Origin: an uncultured Propionibacteriaceae bacterium
Lineage (GTDB): Bacteria; Actinomycetota; Actinomycetes; Propionibacteriales; Propionibacteriaceae
Assembly: GCA_936941515.1 (NCBI GenBank)
Contig: CAKZJI010000048.1
Coordinates: 1-5,804, forward strand
Length of the DNA stretch: 5,804 bases
Reading direction: 5' to 3'
Below the pieces are notes generated by a model, which saw nothing but the letters and a program-made list of their open reading frames with translations, did not search any database and had not been told where the DNA came from. Shown here one piece after another: positions 1 through 5,804 of this stretch; position 1 is the stretch's first letter, and each line of letters opens with the position of its first letter. A program made the position numbers and the translations under genes.

Positions 1-2336
1 GGCAGGTCAACTCCCCCTGCTACCTGACCGAGGTGCAGCCGGCCGTCTACCCGCGTGAGCGGGCACGAGCTGATCTGGGCGATGAGCAGGCCTGGGAGGA
101 TGTGGAGCGGGCCTGGCCCACTGACGGGCCGCAGATCATGGTGGATGCTGCCGGCGGCTACCTCATCCCGCACGTCGCGTACGGCAACGTCCTGGTGGGG
201 ATCCAGCCGGGTCGCGGACCGGAGGTGGACAACTCCATGGCTCATGACAACACAGTCCCACCCCATCCGCAGTACCTGGCCTACTACACATGGCTGCAGC
301 ACGTGTGGAAGGCCGACGTGATCGTGCACGTCGGCACGCATGGCACGTTCGAGTTCCTGAAATCGAAGGAGAACGCCGTCAGCCGCCACGATTTTCCGGA
401 CCTGATGATCGGGAACGTGCCGCATGTCTACCTGTACTACGTCGGCAATCCCGCCGAGGCGCTGTTGGCGAGGCGGCGTTCGCACGCGACGATGGTCAGC
501 TACCAGTCACCGGTGATGACCCCCGGTGGGCTGCACGACGAGCTTGAGGAGGTCGCGGAGCTGCTGGCCGCCTACCAGCGCACCCGGGCCGCGGCCCCGC
601 AGACCAGCGACGATCAACTGGCGGAGCTCCAGGAACGGGCCACGCAGGCGCATCTGCCCACCGATCCCGACAAGTTGGAGGGTGAGCTGGAGCGGCTGCG
701 CGCCCAGCTGATCCCCCTCGGTCTGCATGTCTTCGGCAGCCACTGGAGCCCGGATGAGGTCGCCTACATGGTCAGCGGCGTGATCGGCAACGGCGTCGAC
801 GAGCTGGCCCCCGGCTACGAGCTGATGGCGGTCGCCGACGGTCTCGACGCCGAGCAGGTCCGGCAGCTAGGCGAGGCCGACATGGCCCGCTACGCCGACG
901 CAGCCCGGAACCTCGTGGAGCTTGCCCTGGGCAGCGACGCCCCCGTCGAGGAACTGGCCGACGACGATGCCTCACGGTCGATTATCATCCGCTCCCGCGA
1001 GTTGGCGGCCCGGTTCTCGGGCAACCAGGAATGGGATTTCCTGCACAAGGCATTGTCCGGGCGGCATGTTGAGGCCAGGCTCGGGGGTGATGCGATTCGC
1101 AACCCGGAGGTGCTGCCCAGCGGGGCGTCGCTGTATCAGTTCGATCCCCGTCAGGTACCGAGCGCCCTCGCGGCCCGGCGCGGCGCCGAGATGGCCGGGC
1201 AGATCATCGACGCCTACCAGGAGGGCCACAACGGTGCTTGGCCGGAGTGCGTCGGCTTGGTGCTGTGGGGCTTGGAGACCACCAGGACGCATGGCGAGAC
1301 CTACGCGCAGGTGATGGCGCTGATTGGGGTGCGCAGGGCGCAGGCCAGGCATCCTGGGCAGCCCGGCTGGGAGGTGATCCCCGCAGCGGAGCTGGGCCGT
1401 CCCCGCGTGGATGTCGTGGTCACGATCTCCGGTTTCTTCCGGGACCTGTTCGGCACGCTCGTCGAGGAACTAGATGACATGTTCGCCGCAGTCGCCGCCT
1501 TGGATGAGCCCGCCGAGTTCAATCCCATCGCGGCACGCACTCATGCCACCCGTGACCGGCTCGTCAGCGAGGGCATGGACGAGCGGCAGGCCCGGGAGCT
1601 GAGCCACGTGCGGGTTTTCGGGCCGCCACCGGAGCTGTATGCCACCGGGTTGACCGACGTCATCGACGCGGGGAACTGGAGCACAACGGCTGAGCTGGCC
1701 GAGCATTTCACCAACGGCGCGCAGCACGTCTACTCGCGGCACCGTCACGGCGACACGGTGCCCGACCTGTATCGAGGCCACCTGGCGGATGTGCAGCTGG
1801 TGGCGCAGTGCCGCTCGTCGAATGAGCACCACATCACCGATCTCGATCACTTCTTCGAGTTCCTGGGTGGGATGAGCGCCTCCGTAGCGGCTGCGCGGGG
1901 CGAGTCCGTACCGACGTTGGTCACTGACACCACCGGACGCCGCGTGCACACCGCGACGGCAGGTGATGCGGCCCGGGCGGGCCTGTATGCGCAGCTGCTG
2001 AACCCGACGTGGATTGACGCGATGCTCGCCCACGGCCATCAGGGAGTCGGTGAGATCTCCGACCGCACCACGAATCTGCTGGGCTTGGCCGCCACCACCT
2101 CCGAGATGGCGGACTGGATGTTCGACGCCGTATGTGACCGGTTCATGGGGGACCCGGAGATGCTTAAGAGGCTCCGTGAGGCGAATCCACACGCCACCGC
2201 CGCGATCGCGAACCGGCTGTTGGAGGCCAGCCGTCGCAGTCTGTGGCAGGCCGATGACGAACGCATCGAGACCCTGGAGAACATCCAATTCGACATCGAC
2301 ACCGCCCTGGAGGGCGCCAATGAGGACGGCGCCTGA
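1..2336 (+). CDS. cobN: CobN/ChlH-family chelatase large subunit, 5'-truncated
   Basis: This is the C-terminal part of the large, tetrapyrrole-binding subunit of a class I metal chelatase, probably cytosolic: no membrane segment is visible. The frame is open from nt 3, so the GTG at 33 is internal. Family members usually run 1100-1300 residues and about 777 are visible. Numbering from the codon at 33, I see NVLVGIQPGRG (52-62), HVGTHGTFEF (99-108), the basic run ARRR (146-149), GGDAIRN (351-357), FDPRQVPS (370-377), LWGLETTRTHGET (411-423), GRPRVDVVVTISGFFRDLF (455-473), FFEFLGGMSAS (607-617), LNPTWIDAM (656-664) and a normal C-terminal helix around LWQADDERIETL. These match the CobN-Mg_chelatase family in order. 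The closest resemblance, from memory, is to CobN proteins that pair with ChlI/ChlD rather than CobS/CobT. Several hallmark residues are changed (see findings). Family membership is near certain. The metal, substrate and reaction direction are not, and the symbol is family-level only. Confidence 0.93.
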   Translation, partial: QVNSPCYLTEVQPAVYPRERARADLGDEQAWEDVERAWPTDGPQIMVDAAGGYLIPHVAYGNVLVGIQPGRGPEVDNSMAHDNTVPPHPQYLAYYTWLQHVWKADVIVHVGTHGTFEFLKSKENAVSRHDFPDLMIGNVPHVYLYYVGNPAEALLARRRSHATMVSYQSPVMTPGGLHDELEEVAELLAAYQRTRAAAPQTSDDQLAELQERATQAHLPTDPDKLEGELERLRAQLIPLGLHVFGSHWSPDEVAYMVSGVIGNGVDELAPGYELMAVADGLDAEQVRQLGEADMARYADAARNLVELALGSDAPVEELADDDASRSIIIRSRELAARFSGNQEWDFLHKALSGRHVEARLGGDAIRNPEVLPSGASLYQFDPRQVPSALAARRGAEMAGQIIDAYQEGHNGAWPECVGLVLWGLETTRTHGETYAQVMALIGVRRAQARHPGQPGWEVIPAAELGRPRVDVVVTISGFFRDLFGTLVEELDDMFAAVAALDEPAEFNPIAARTHATRDRLVSEGMDERQARELSHVRVFGPPPELYATGLTDVIDAGNWSTTAELAEHFTNGAQHVYSRHRHGDTVPDLYRGHLADVQLVAQCRSSNEHHITDLDHFFEFLGGMSASVAAARGESVPTLVTDTTGRRVHTATAGDAARAGLYAQLLNPTWIDAMLAHGHQGVGEISDRTTNLLGLAATTSEMADWMFDAVCDRFMGDPEMLKRLREANPHATAAIANRLLEASRRSLWQADDERIETLENIQFDIDTALEGANEDGA

Positions 2337-2347
2337 TCACACTACGT

Positions 2348-2353
2348 AAGGAG
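2348..2353 (+). promoter_or_regulatory. Ribosome binding site of the lipoprotein gene
   Basis: AAGGAG lies 8 nt before the ATG at 2362. In-frame ATGs also occur at 2368 and 2377, but the spacing selects the first. The 25-nt gap after the CobN-like gene contains no hairpin or promoter-like element, so the two genes are probably cotranscribed. Confidence 0.8.
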
Positions 2354-2361
2354 CAACCCTG

Positions 2362-2916
2362 ATGAACATGCAGAAGATGACCGCGACGCTCAGCGCCTGC
2401 CTGGTGCTCGGCTTGGCGCTTGTGGGATGCTCGGGCGGCAGCTCGGGGCAGCCCTCAGACTCCGCACCCGCGGCCGCCAGCAGCCCGGCAGCCGCTCCCA
2501 GTCTCACGCAGGAGGGCGGCAAGCTGGTCGACACTGACCTCACGGCCAAGGTCTTCAAGGACTCCGGGTTGAAGGTCACGATCGATCCGGTGGCGAAGAC
2601 CGCTGCCTTCCAGCTGGTCGACCCGAACAGCGGCGAGAACTTCACCGACCATTACACCTTTGACTACAACGCCAAGACGATGTCTTGTCATCGTTTCGTC
2701 TCCGCCATGCAGAAGGGCTTCGACTACACCGTGAGCCTGGAGTCGGGTGAGCTGACCGCCGTGGTCGGTGAGGATGGGGCCGACGCGATCCCGGGCCTGA
2801 AGCAGATGGGGCGTTTCGACAAGGCGCAGGCCGACCGGGCCAAGGAGCAGAAGGACCTTGAGACCTGGTTCAAGGAGCGATACGGCAAGACCATTGAGGA
2901 GGCTGTGACCGCCTGA
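2362..2916 (+). CDS. Secreted lipoprotein of unknown family in a chelatase operon
   Basis: I do not recognise a named family. The 184-residue product has a lipoprotein signal peptide: positively charged start with K5, hydrophobic core 10-21, and lipobox L20-V21-G22-C23, so C23 should be lipidated and anchored outside the membrane. Residues 24-48 form a Ser/Gly/Pro/Ala-rich linker. The remaining domain (about 50-184) looks mainly beta-stranded up to residue 137 (for example LKVTID, TAAFQLVDP, HYTFDY, TVSLESGELTAVVG). It ends in a charged helix (about 152-182). In the mature part the only Cys besides the lipidated one is C109, directly followed by H110 in TMSCHRF. H97, M107 and M116 are nearby, so a metal or heme ligand set is conceivable but unproven. 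It starts 25 nt after the CobN-like gene and ends 1 nt before the D-subunit gene, implying a shared transcript. An accessory role in substrate or metal capture at the cell surface is inference. Confidence 0.88.
   Translation: MNMQKMTATLSACLVLGLALVGCSGGSSGQPSDSAPAAASSPAAAPSLTQEGGKLVDTDLTAKVFKDSGLKVTIDPVAKTAAFQLVDPNSGENFTDHYTFDYNAKTMSCHRFVSAMQKGFDYTVSLESGELTAVVGEDGADAIPGLKQMGRFDKAQADRAKEQKDLETWFKERYGKTIEEAVTA
2896..2902 (+). promoter_or_regulatory. Probable ribosome binding site of the ChlD-type gene
   Basis: GAGGAGG lies inside the last codons of the lipoprotein gene, 15 nt before the GTG at 2918. That spacing is longer than ideal. Because the upstream stop ends at 2916, only 1 nt before the GTG, translation may depend partly on reinitiation by ribosomes finishing the lipoprotein. 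An in-frame TGA at 2906-2908 rules out any earlier start. Confidence 0.5.
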
Positions 2917-2917
2917 C

Positions 2918-4813
2918 GTGCCCGCGCTCTTCCCCTTCACAGCTGTGGTGGGGCAGCCGCAGATGCGGCTGGCCCTGCTGCTGGTCGCCATCGAGCCTGC
3001 GATCGGCGGGGTGCTGATCCAGGGGGCCAAGGGAACCGCCAAGTCGACGATCGTGCGTTCCCTGGCTGCGCTGCTGCCGTCGGGGCGGCTACGAACCCTC
3101 GCTTTGGGGGCGACGGAGGACCGTCTGGTCGGGGGACTGGACCTGGAGGGCACCTTGACCGGCGGCTCACCGCGTTTCCAACCGGGGCTGCTGGCTGAGG
3201 CCGATGGTGGGGTGCTGTACGTCGACGAGGTCAATCTCCTTGAGGATCACCTCGTGGATTTGGTGCTCGATGCCGCCGCCAGAGGCCTGGTCACTGTTGA
3301 GCGGGAGGGATTCTCCCGCACCCAGCCTGCCCGGTTCGCCCTGGTGGGGACCATGAACCCGGAGGAGGGTGCGTTGCGCCCCCAGCTGCTGGACCGGTTC
3401 GGGCTGTGCGTCGAGGTGACGGGGGCAACGGACGTGGACGAGCGGGTTGAGATCATGACCCGCCGCCTCGCCTTCGACGCAGACCCGACCGGCTTCGCCG
3501 CATCCTGGGCAGAACCGGAGCGTGACCTGGCCACCAGACTTTGCCGGGCGCGTGCCGCGGTGCCGGCGGTGGTGCTGGGGCGGTCGCTCAGCCAGCAGAT
3601 CGCGGCGCTAGCGCTGACCGCGCAGGCCGCTGGGCACCGGGCCGAGCTGGTGATGGGACGCGCGGCCCGCGCTCACGCCGCCTGGTGTGGAAGATCCGAG
3701 GTGGCCGAGGAGGACGTCGAGGCGGTGGCTGAGCTGGTGCTCACCCACCGGCGACGCCACGCTGCCCCAGCCCCACAGCCCCAGGCGTCTACCGGGGAGC
3801 CGCCACCGGAGCAGCCGGGCGGAGGGGAGCAGCCAACCGCTGCCACACCGTCACCGCCGCGGTCGTCGGAACCCTCACCTGAAGCTGCTGAGCAGTCGGC
3901 CGGGAGGTCAGCACCGGAACAGGTCGCAGGTGTTGGGGAGGTGTTCACGGTCCGTCCTCTCGATCTGGGCGTCACCCGGCGGGGACGTTCCGGTTCCGGG
4001 CGGAGGACCACCACCCTCAGCGACGACGTGCGGGGACGCTACATCCGCTCCCGGCCGACGTCGAAGCCGGTGGATTTGGCCCTGGATGCCACGCTGCGCG
4101 CCGGGGCGGTGCATCAACGCAGCCGGCATAGACGCGCCGCCGAGCTGGGGGACCCACGTCGTGACTTGGCGGTGATCATTGAGCCAGGTGACTGGCGTCG
4201 CAAGGTGCGGATCCGGCAGGCTGGGTCGCTGGTGGTGCTGTGCGTGGACGCCTCCGGTTCGATGGGGGCTCGGGGTCGAATGGTGGCTGGCAAGGGCGCA
4301 GTCCTCAGCCTGCTGCTGGACGCCTACGTCAGGCGGGACCAGGTGTCGCTGGTCAGCTTCCGGGGCACCGGTGCTCAGGTGCTGGTGGAGCCGACCTCCT
4401 CCATTGAGATAGCGGAGCGGCAACTGCGGGAGCTGCCGGTCGGAGGACGCACTCCCCTTGCCGCTGGCCTGGTGCAGGTCGCGGAGTTGCTGCGGCGCTG
4501 CCTGATGAGGGATCCGGCGTTGCATCCGCTGGTGATCGTGGTCACCGATGGGCGCGGCAACATCGACCTGGCGGGTCGTGCCTCACGATTCGCCAGCGCA
4601 GAGGCGGTGCAGGTCGCCGAGCAGCTGGCCCGTGACAACCGTGTCACGTGGGTGGTTGTGGACACCGAACCCGCCGGGCCAATGTCTCGTGGGCACAGCG
4701 TCGAACTGGCTACGGCGCTGGGGGCCCGCCGGTTCGCGATTGAGCAGTTGCGGGCCGATGATCTTGTCTCGGTGGTGCATGACTCAAGAGATTCAAGGAA
4801 GGAACGCCGATGA
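2918..4813 (+). CDS. chlD: ChlD/BchD-type chelatase subunit: AAA+ domain plus VWA domain
   Basis: This is the motor/bridging subunit of a class I metal chelatase, expected to assemble with the I subunit and act on the CobN-like subunit. The N-terminal AAA+ domain (about 5-275) has Walker A GAKGTAKST (36-44), Walker B LYVDEVN (100-106), sensor-1 N147 in GTMNPEEG, arginine-finger candidates R154 and R160 in RPQLLDRFG, and sensor-2 candidate R248. A Pro/Glu/Ala/Ser-rich linker (about 281-335) leads to a VWA domain (about 436-620) with a complete MIDAS: DASGS (444-448), T512 and D544. The GTG start is supported by MPALFPFTAVVGQ, which aligns with the start of the neighbouring I subunit. Canonical BchD proteins usually have decayed Walker motifs, whereas these are intact, as in single-gene I+D fusion proteins of about 630 residues in other actinobacteria. 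The protein also lacks about 36 residues present in the I paralog before GATEDR. The symbol is family-level and does not imply chlorophyll synthesis. Confidence 0.93.
   Translation: MPALFPFTAVVGQPQMRLALLLVAIEPAIGGVLIQGAKGTAKSTIVRSLAALLPSGRLRTLALGATEDRLVGGLDLEGTLTGGSPRFQPGLLAEADGGVLYVDEVNLLEDHLVDLVLDAAARGLVTVEREGFSRTQPARFALVGTMNPEEGALRPQLLDRFGLCVEVTGATDVDERVEIMTRRLAFDADPTGFAASWAEPERDLATRLCRARAAVPAVVLGRSLSQQIAALALTAQAAGHRAELVMGRAARAHAAWCGRSEVAEEDVEAVAELVLTHRRRHAAPAPQPQASTGEPPPEQPGGGEQPTAATPSPPRSSEPSPEAAEQSAGRSAPEQVAGVGEVFTVRPLDLGVTRRGRSGSGRRTTTLSDDVRGRYIRSRPTSKPVDLALDATLRAGAVHQRSRHRRAAELGDPRRDLAVIIEPGDWRRKVRIRQAGSLVVLCVDASGSMGARGRMVAGKGAVLSLLLDAYVRRDQVSLVSFRGTGAQVLVEPTSSIEIAERQLRELPVGGRTPLAAGLVQVAELLRRCLMRDPALHPLVIVVTDGRGNIDLAGRASRFASAEAVQVAEQLARDNRVTWVVVDTEPAGPMSRGHSVELATALGARRFAIEQLRADDLVSVVHDSRDSRKERR
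3758..3922 (+). other. Pro/Glu/Ser/Gln-rich interdomain linker of the ChlD-type protein
   Basis: Codons 281-335 encode a low-complexity stretch rich in Pro, Glu, Ala, Ser and Gln, including EPPPEQPGGGEQP. It sits between the AAA+ and VWA domains. Acidic, proline-rich linkers at this position are normal for ChlD/BchD proteins and are expected to be flexible. Confidence 0.75.
4795..4804 (+). promoter_or_regulatory. Ribosome binding site and stop/start overlap of the ChlI-type gene
   Basis: AAGGAAGGAA lies just upstream of the ATG at 4810, with GGAAGG 7 nt away. The ATG overlaps the D-subunit stop in an ATGA (4810-4813), the classic arrangement for translational coupling. It is consistent with co-production of two partner subunits. 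Confidence 0.8.
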
Positions 4814-5799
4814 GCCAACCCTCGTATCCGTTCGCCGCCATCGTGGGGCAGGACGAGATGAAACTCGCCCTGATTCTGACGGTGATCAGCCCGGAGGTCT
4901 CCGGGGTGCTGATCCGCGGCGACAAAGGGACCGCGAAGTCCACGGCGGTGCGCGGCCTGGCGGAGCTGCTGCCGGAGCGCGTCGAGGTGGCGGGCACGCC
5001 CTATCACCTGTCCCCCGAAGAGTTCCTCGAACACCGTGAGGAGCTGGGCCTGCCCAGGGAGGAACCCGAAACCCGCCACACCCGGGTGCCGGTGGTGGAG
5101 TTGCCGATCGGGGCGACGGAGGACCGGGTGGCGGGCACCCTTGATCTGGAGACTGCGCTGACGGCGGGACGCAAACGCTTCGAACCGGGCCTGTTGGCGG
5201 CGGCGCATCGCGGGATCCTGTACGTCGATGAGGTGAATCTGCTCGACGACCACGTTGTGGATCTGCTGCTGGACTCCGCGGCGATGGGCGTCAACACCGT
5301 CGAACGGGAGGGCATCAGCCTCACCCACCCGGCCCGGTTCTCCCTGGTGGGCACGATGAACCCGGAGGAGGGTGAGCTGCGCCCGCAGCTTCTTGACCGT
5401 TTCGGGTTGTGCGTCACGGTCAGGGGTGAGGCCGACCCCGATGCTCGGGTACAGATCATTGAGCGGCGGTTGGCATTCGAGGCCGACCCCGCCGGGTTCG
5501 CTGGGCAGTGGCGTGGCGCCGGCAAGGAGCTCACGCTGCGAATCACCTCGGCCATCAGCCTGTTGCCGCAGGTTGTGGTCGACCATGAGGTGTTGCGGCA
5601 GGTCGCGGAGACCTGCGTGGAGGCGGGAGTTGACGGGCATCGCGCGGACATCACGATGGTCCGGGCGGCCCGTGCCCTGGCGGCTTGGAATGGGCGTACG
5701 GAGATCGTCGCGGAGGATCTGCGGCAGGCAACCCACCTGGTGCTCCCCCACCGGATGCGGCGTCGTCCGCTGGAGATGATCGGGCAGCCGACGTTCTGA
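4810..5799 (+). CDS. chlI: ChlI/BchI-type chelatase AAA+ ATPase subunit
   Basis: This is the ATP-hydrolysing I subunit of a class I metal chelatase. It is predicted to form a ring that docks with the D subunit and powers metal transfer on the CobN-like subunit in the cytosol. Its 329 residues are close to the usual 330-350. Visible motifs are PFAAIVGQDEMKLAL at the N-terminus, Walker A GDKGTAKST (37-45), Walker B LYVDEVN (137-143), sensor-1 N184 in GTMNPEEG, arginine-finger candidates R191 and R197, and sensor-2 candidate R285 in MVRAARALAAW. The I-type insert before GATEDR (about 56-100) is present. The cysteines I recall in that insert of BchI proteins are absent: the only Cys are C201 and C269. 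The C-terminal LVLPHRMRRRP is typical, so the gene looks complete. The ATG overlaps the D-subunit stop by 4 nt. Only 5 nt follow the stop, so any further operon gene lies outside the window. The symbol is family-level. Confidence 0.95.
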   Translation: MSQPSYPFAAIVGQDEMKLALILTVISPEVSGVLIRGDKGTAKSTAVRGLAELLPERVEVAGTPYHLSPEEFLEHREELGLPREEPETRHTRVPVVELPIGATEDRVAGTLDLETALTAGRKRFEPGLLAAAHRGILYVDEVNLLDDHVVDLLLDSAAMGVNTVEREGISLTHPARFSLVGTMNPEEGELRPQLLDRFGLCVTVRGEADPDARVQIIERRLAFEADPAGFAGQWRGAGKELTLRITSAISLLPQVVVDHEVLRQVAETCVEAGVDGHRADITMVRAARALAAWNGRTEIVAEDLRQATHLVLPHRMRRRPLEMIGQPTF

Positions 5800-5804
5800 G
5801 GACC

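Noticed and set aside
33..35. GTG at 33 as the true start of the CobN-like gene.
   Set aside because: The frame is open to the left edge (codons from nt 3, reading QVNSPCYLTE), there is no Shine-Dalgarno match before it, and the protein would lack the N-terminal third typical of the family.
1470..2288. Open frame of 272 codons on the minus strand.
   Set aside because: It is antisense to well-conserved CobN motifs and has no domain, no credible ribosome binding site and high-GC shadow composition.
2337..2361. The 25-nt gap before the lipoprotein gene as an internal promoter or operator; it contains the palindrome TACGTA.
   Set aside because: It is too short for a -35/-10 pair and has no second half-site. 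The only supported element is the AAGGAG ribosome binding site.
2455..3234. Open frame of 259 codons on the minus strand spanning the lipoprotein/ChlD-type junction.
   Set aside because: It overlaps two convincing + strand genes and encodes a Ser/Pro/Arg-rich sequence typical of antisense shadows.
3301..3319. Perfect 7-bp inverted repeat, GCGGGAG and CTCCCGC with a 5-nt loop, considered as a terminator or operator.
   Set aside because: It lies inside conserved AAA+ coding sequence (VEREGFSRTQ), has no T-run after it, and such short repeats are expected in GC-rich DNA.
4375..5751. Long open frame of 458 codons on the minus strand.
   Set aside because: It lies opposite the VWA and ChlI-type coding sequence, where GC-rich third positions suppress stops on the other strand. 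The product is rich in R, H, Q and P and shows no recognisable domain.
2918..5799. A chlorophyll or bacteriochlorophyll magnesium chelatase.
   Set aside because: The large subunit resembles CobN types more than ChlH, no photosynthesis gene is visible, and actinobacteria commonly carry ChlI/ChlD homologs for other purposes.
5798..5804. GAGGACC at the right edge as a ribosome binding site for a fifth operon gene.
   Set aside because: It is suggestive, but the window ends before any start codon, so it cannot be supported.

Overview
The window is a dense, high-GC stretch with four genes, all on the + strand, packed head to tail. Gaps are 25 nt, 1 nt and a 4-nt overlap. The G/C-rich third positions, a GTG start, an LVGC lipobox followed by a Ser/Gly/Ala/Pro linker, and a ChlD-type protein of about 630 residues all suggest an actinobacterium (Actinomycetota). 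I cannot fix the genus from sequence alone.

Layout: (1) The window opens inside a large CobN/ChlH-family chelatase subunit. Only its C-terminal ~777 residues are visible, ending at 2336. (2) At 2362-2916 is a 184-residue lipoprotein that I do not recognise as a family. (3) At 2918-4813 is a 631-residue ChlD/BchD-type subunit: an AAA+ ATPase domain, a Pro/Glu/Ser-rich linker and a C-terminal von Willebrand A domain with a complete MIDAS. (4) At 4810-5799 is a 329-residue ChlI/BchI-type AAA+ ATPase. The window ends 5 nt after its stop. No promoter, terminator, RNA gene, mobile element or CRISPR was found, and no stretch over 30 nt is non-coding between genes.

How the genes fit: H/CobN, D and I subunits together form a class I ATP-dependent tetrapyrrole metal chelatase. 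The H subunit holds the tetrapyrrole and metal, while I and D form the AAA+ motor that drives the reaction. Known systems insert Mg2+ into protoporphyrin or Co2+ into a corrinoid. This set has three unusual traits. A lipid-anchored exported protein is encoded between the catalytic and motor subunits. The CobN-like protein departs from family consensus at several otherwise well-kept motifs. The D subunit keeps a fully intact ATPase site although a separate I subunit is present. No cobalamin or chlorophyll pathway gene is visible.

The most interesting reading, which is inference, is a specialised chelatase or dechelatase module tied to uptake or handling of a metal or tetrapyrrole (for example heme) at the cell envelope. 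A divergent but ordinary cobaltochelatase remains the main alternative.
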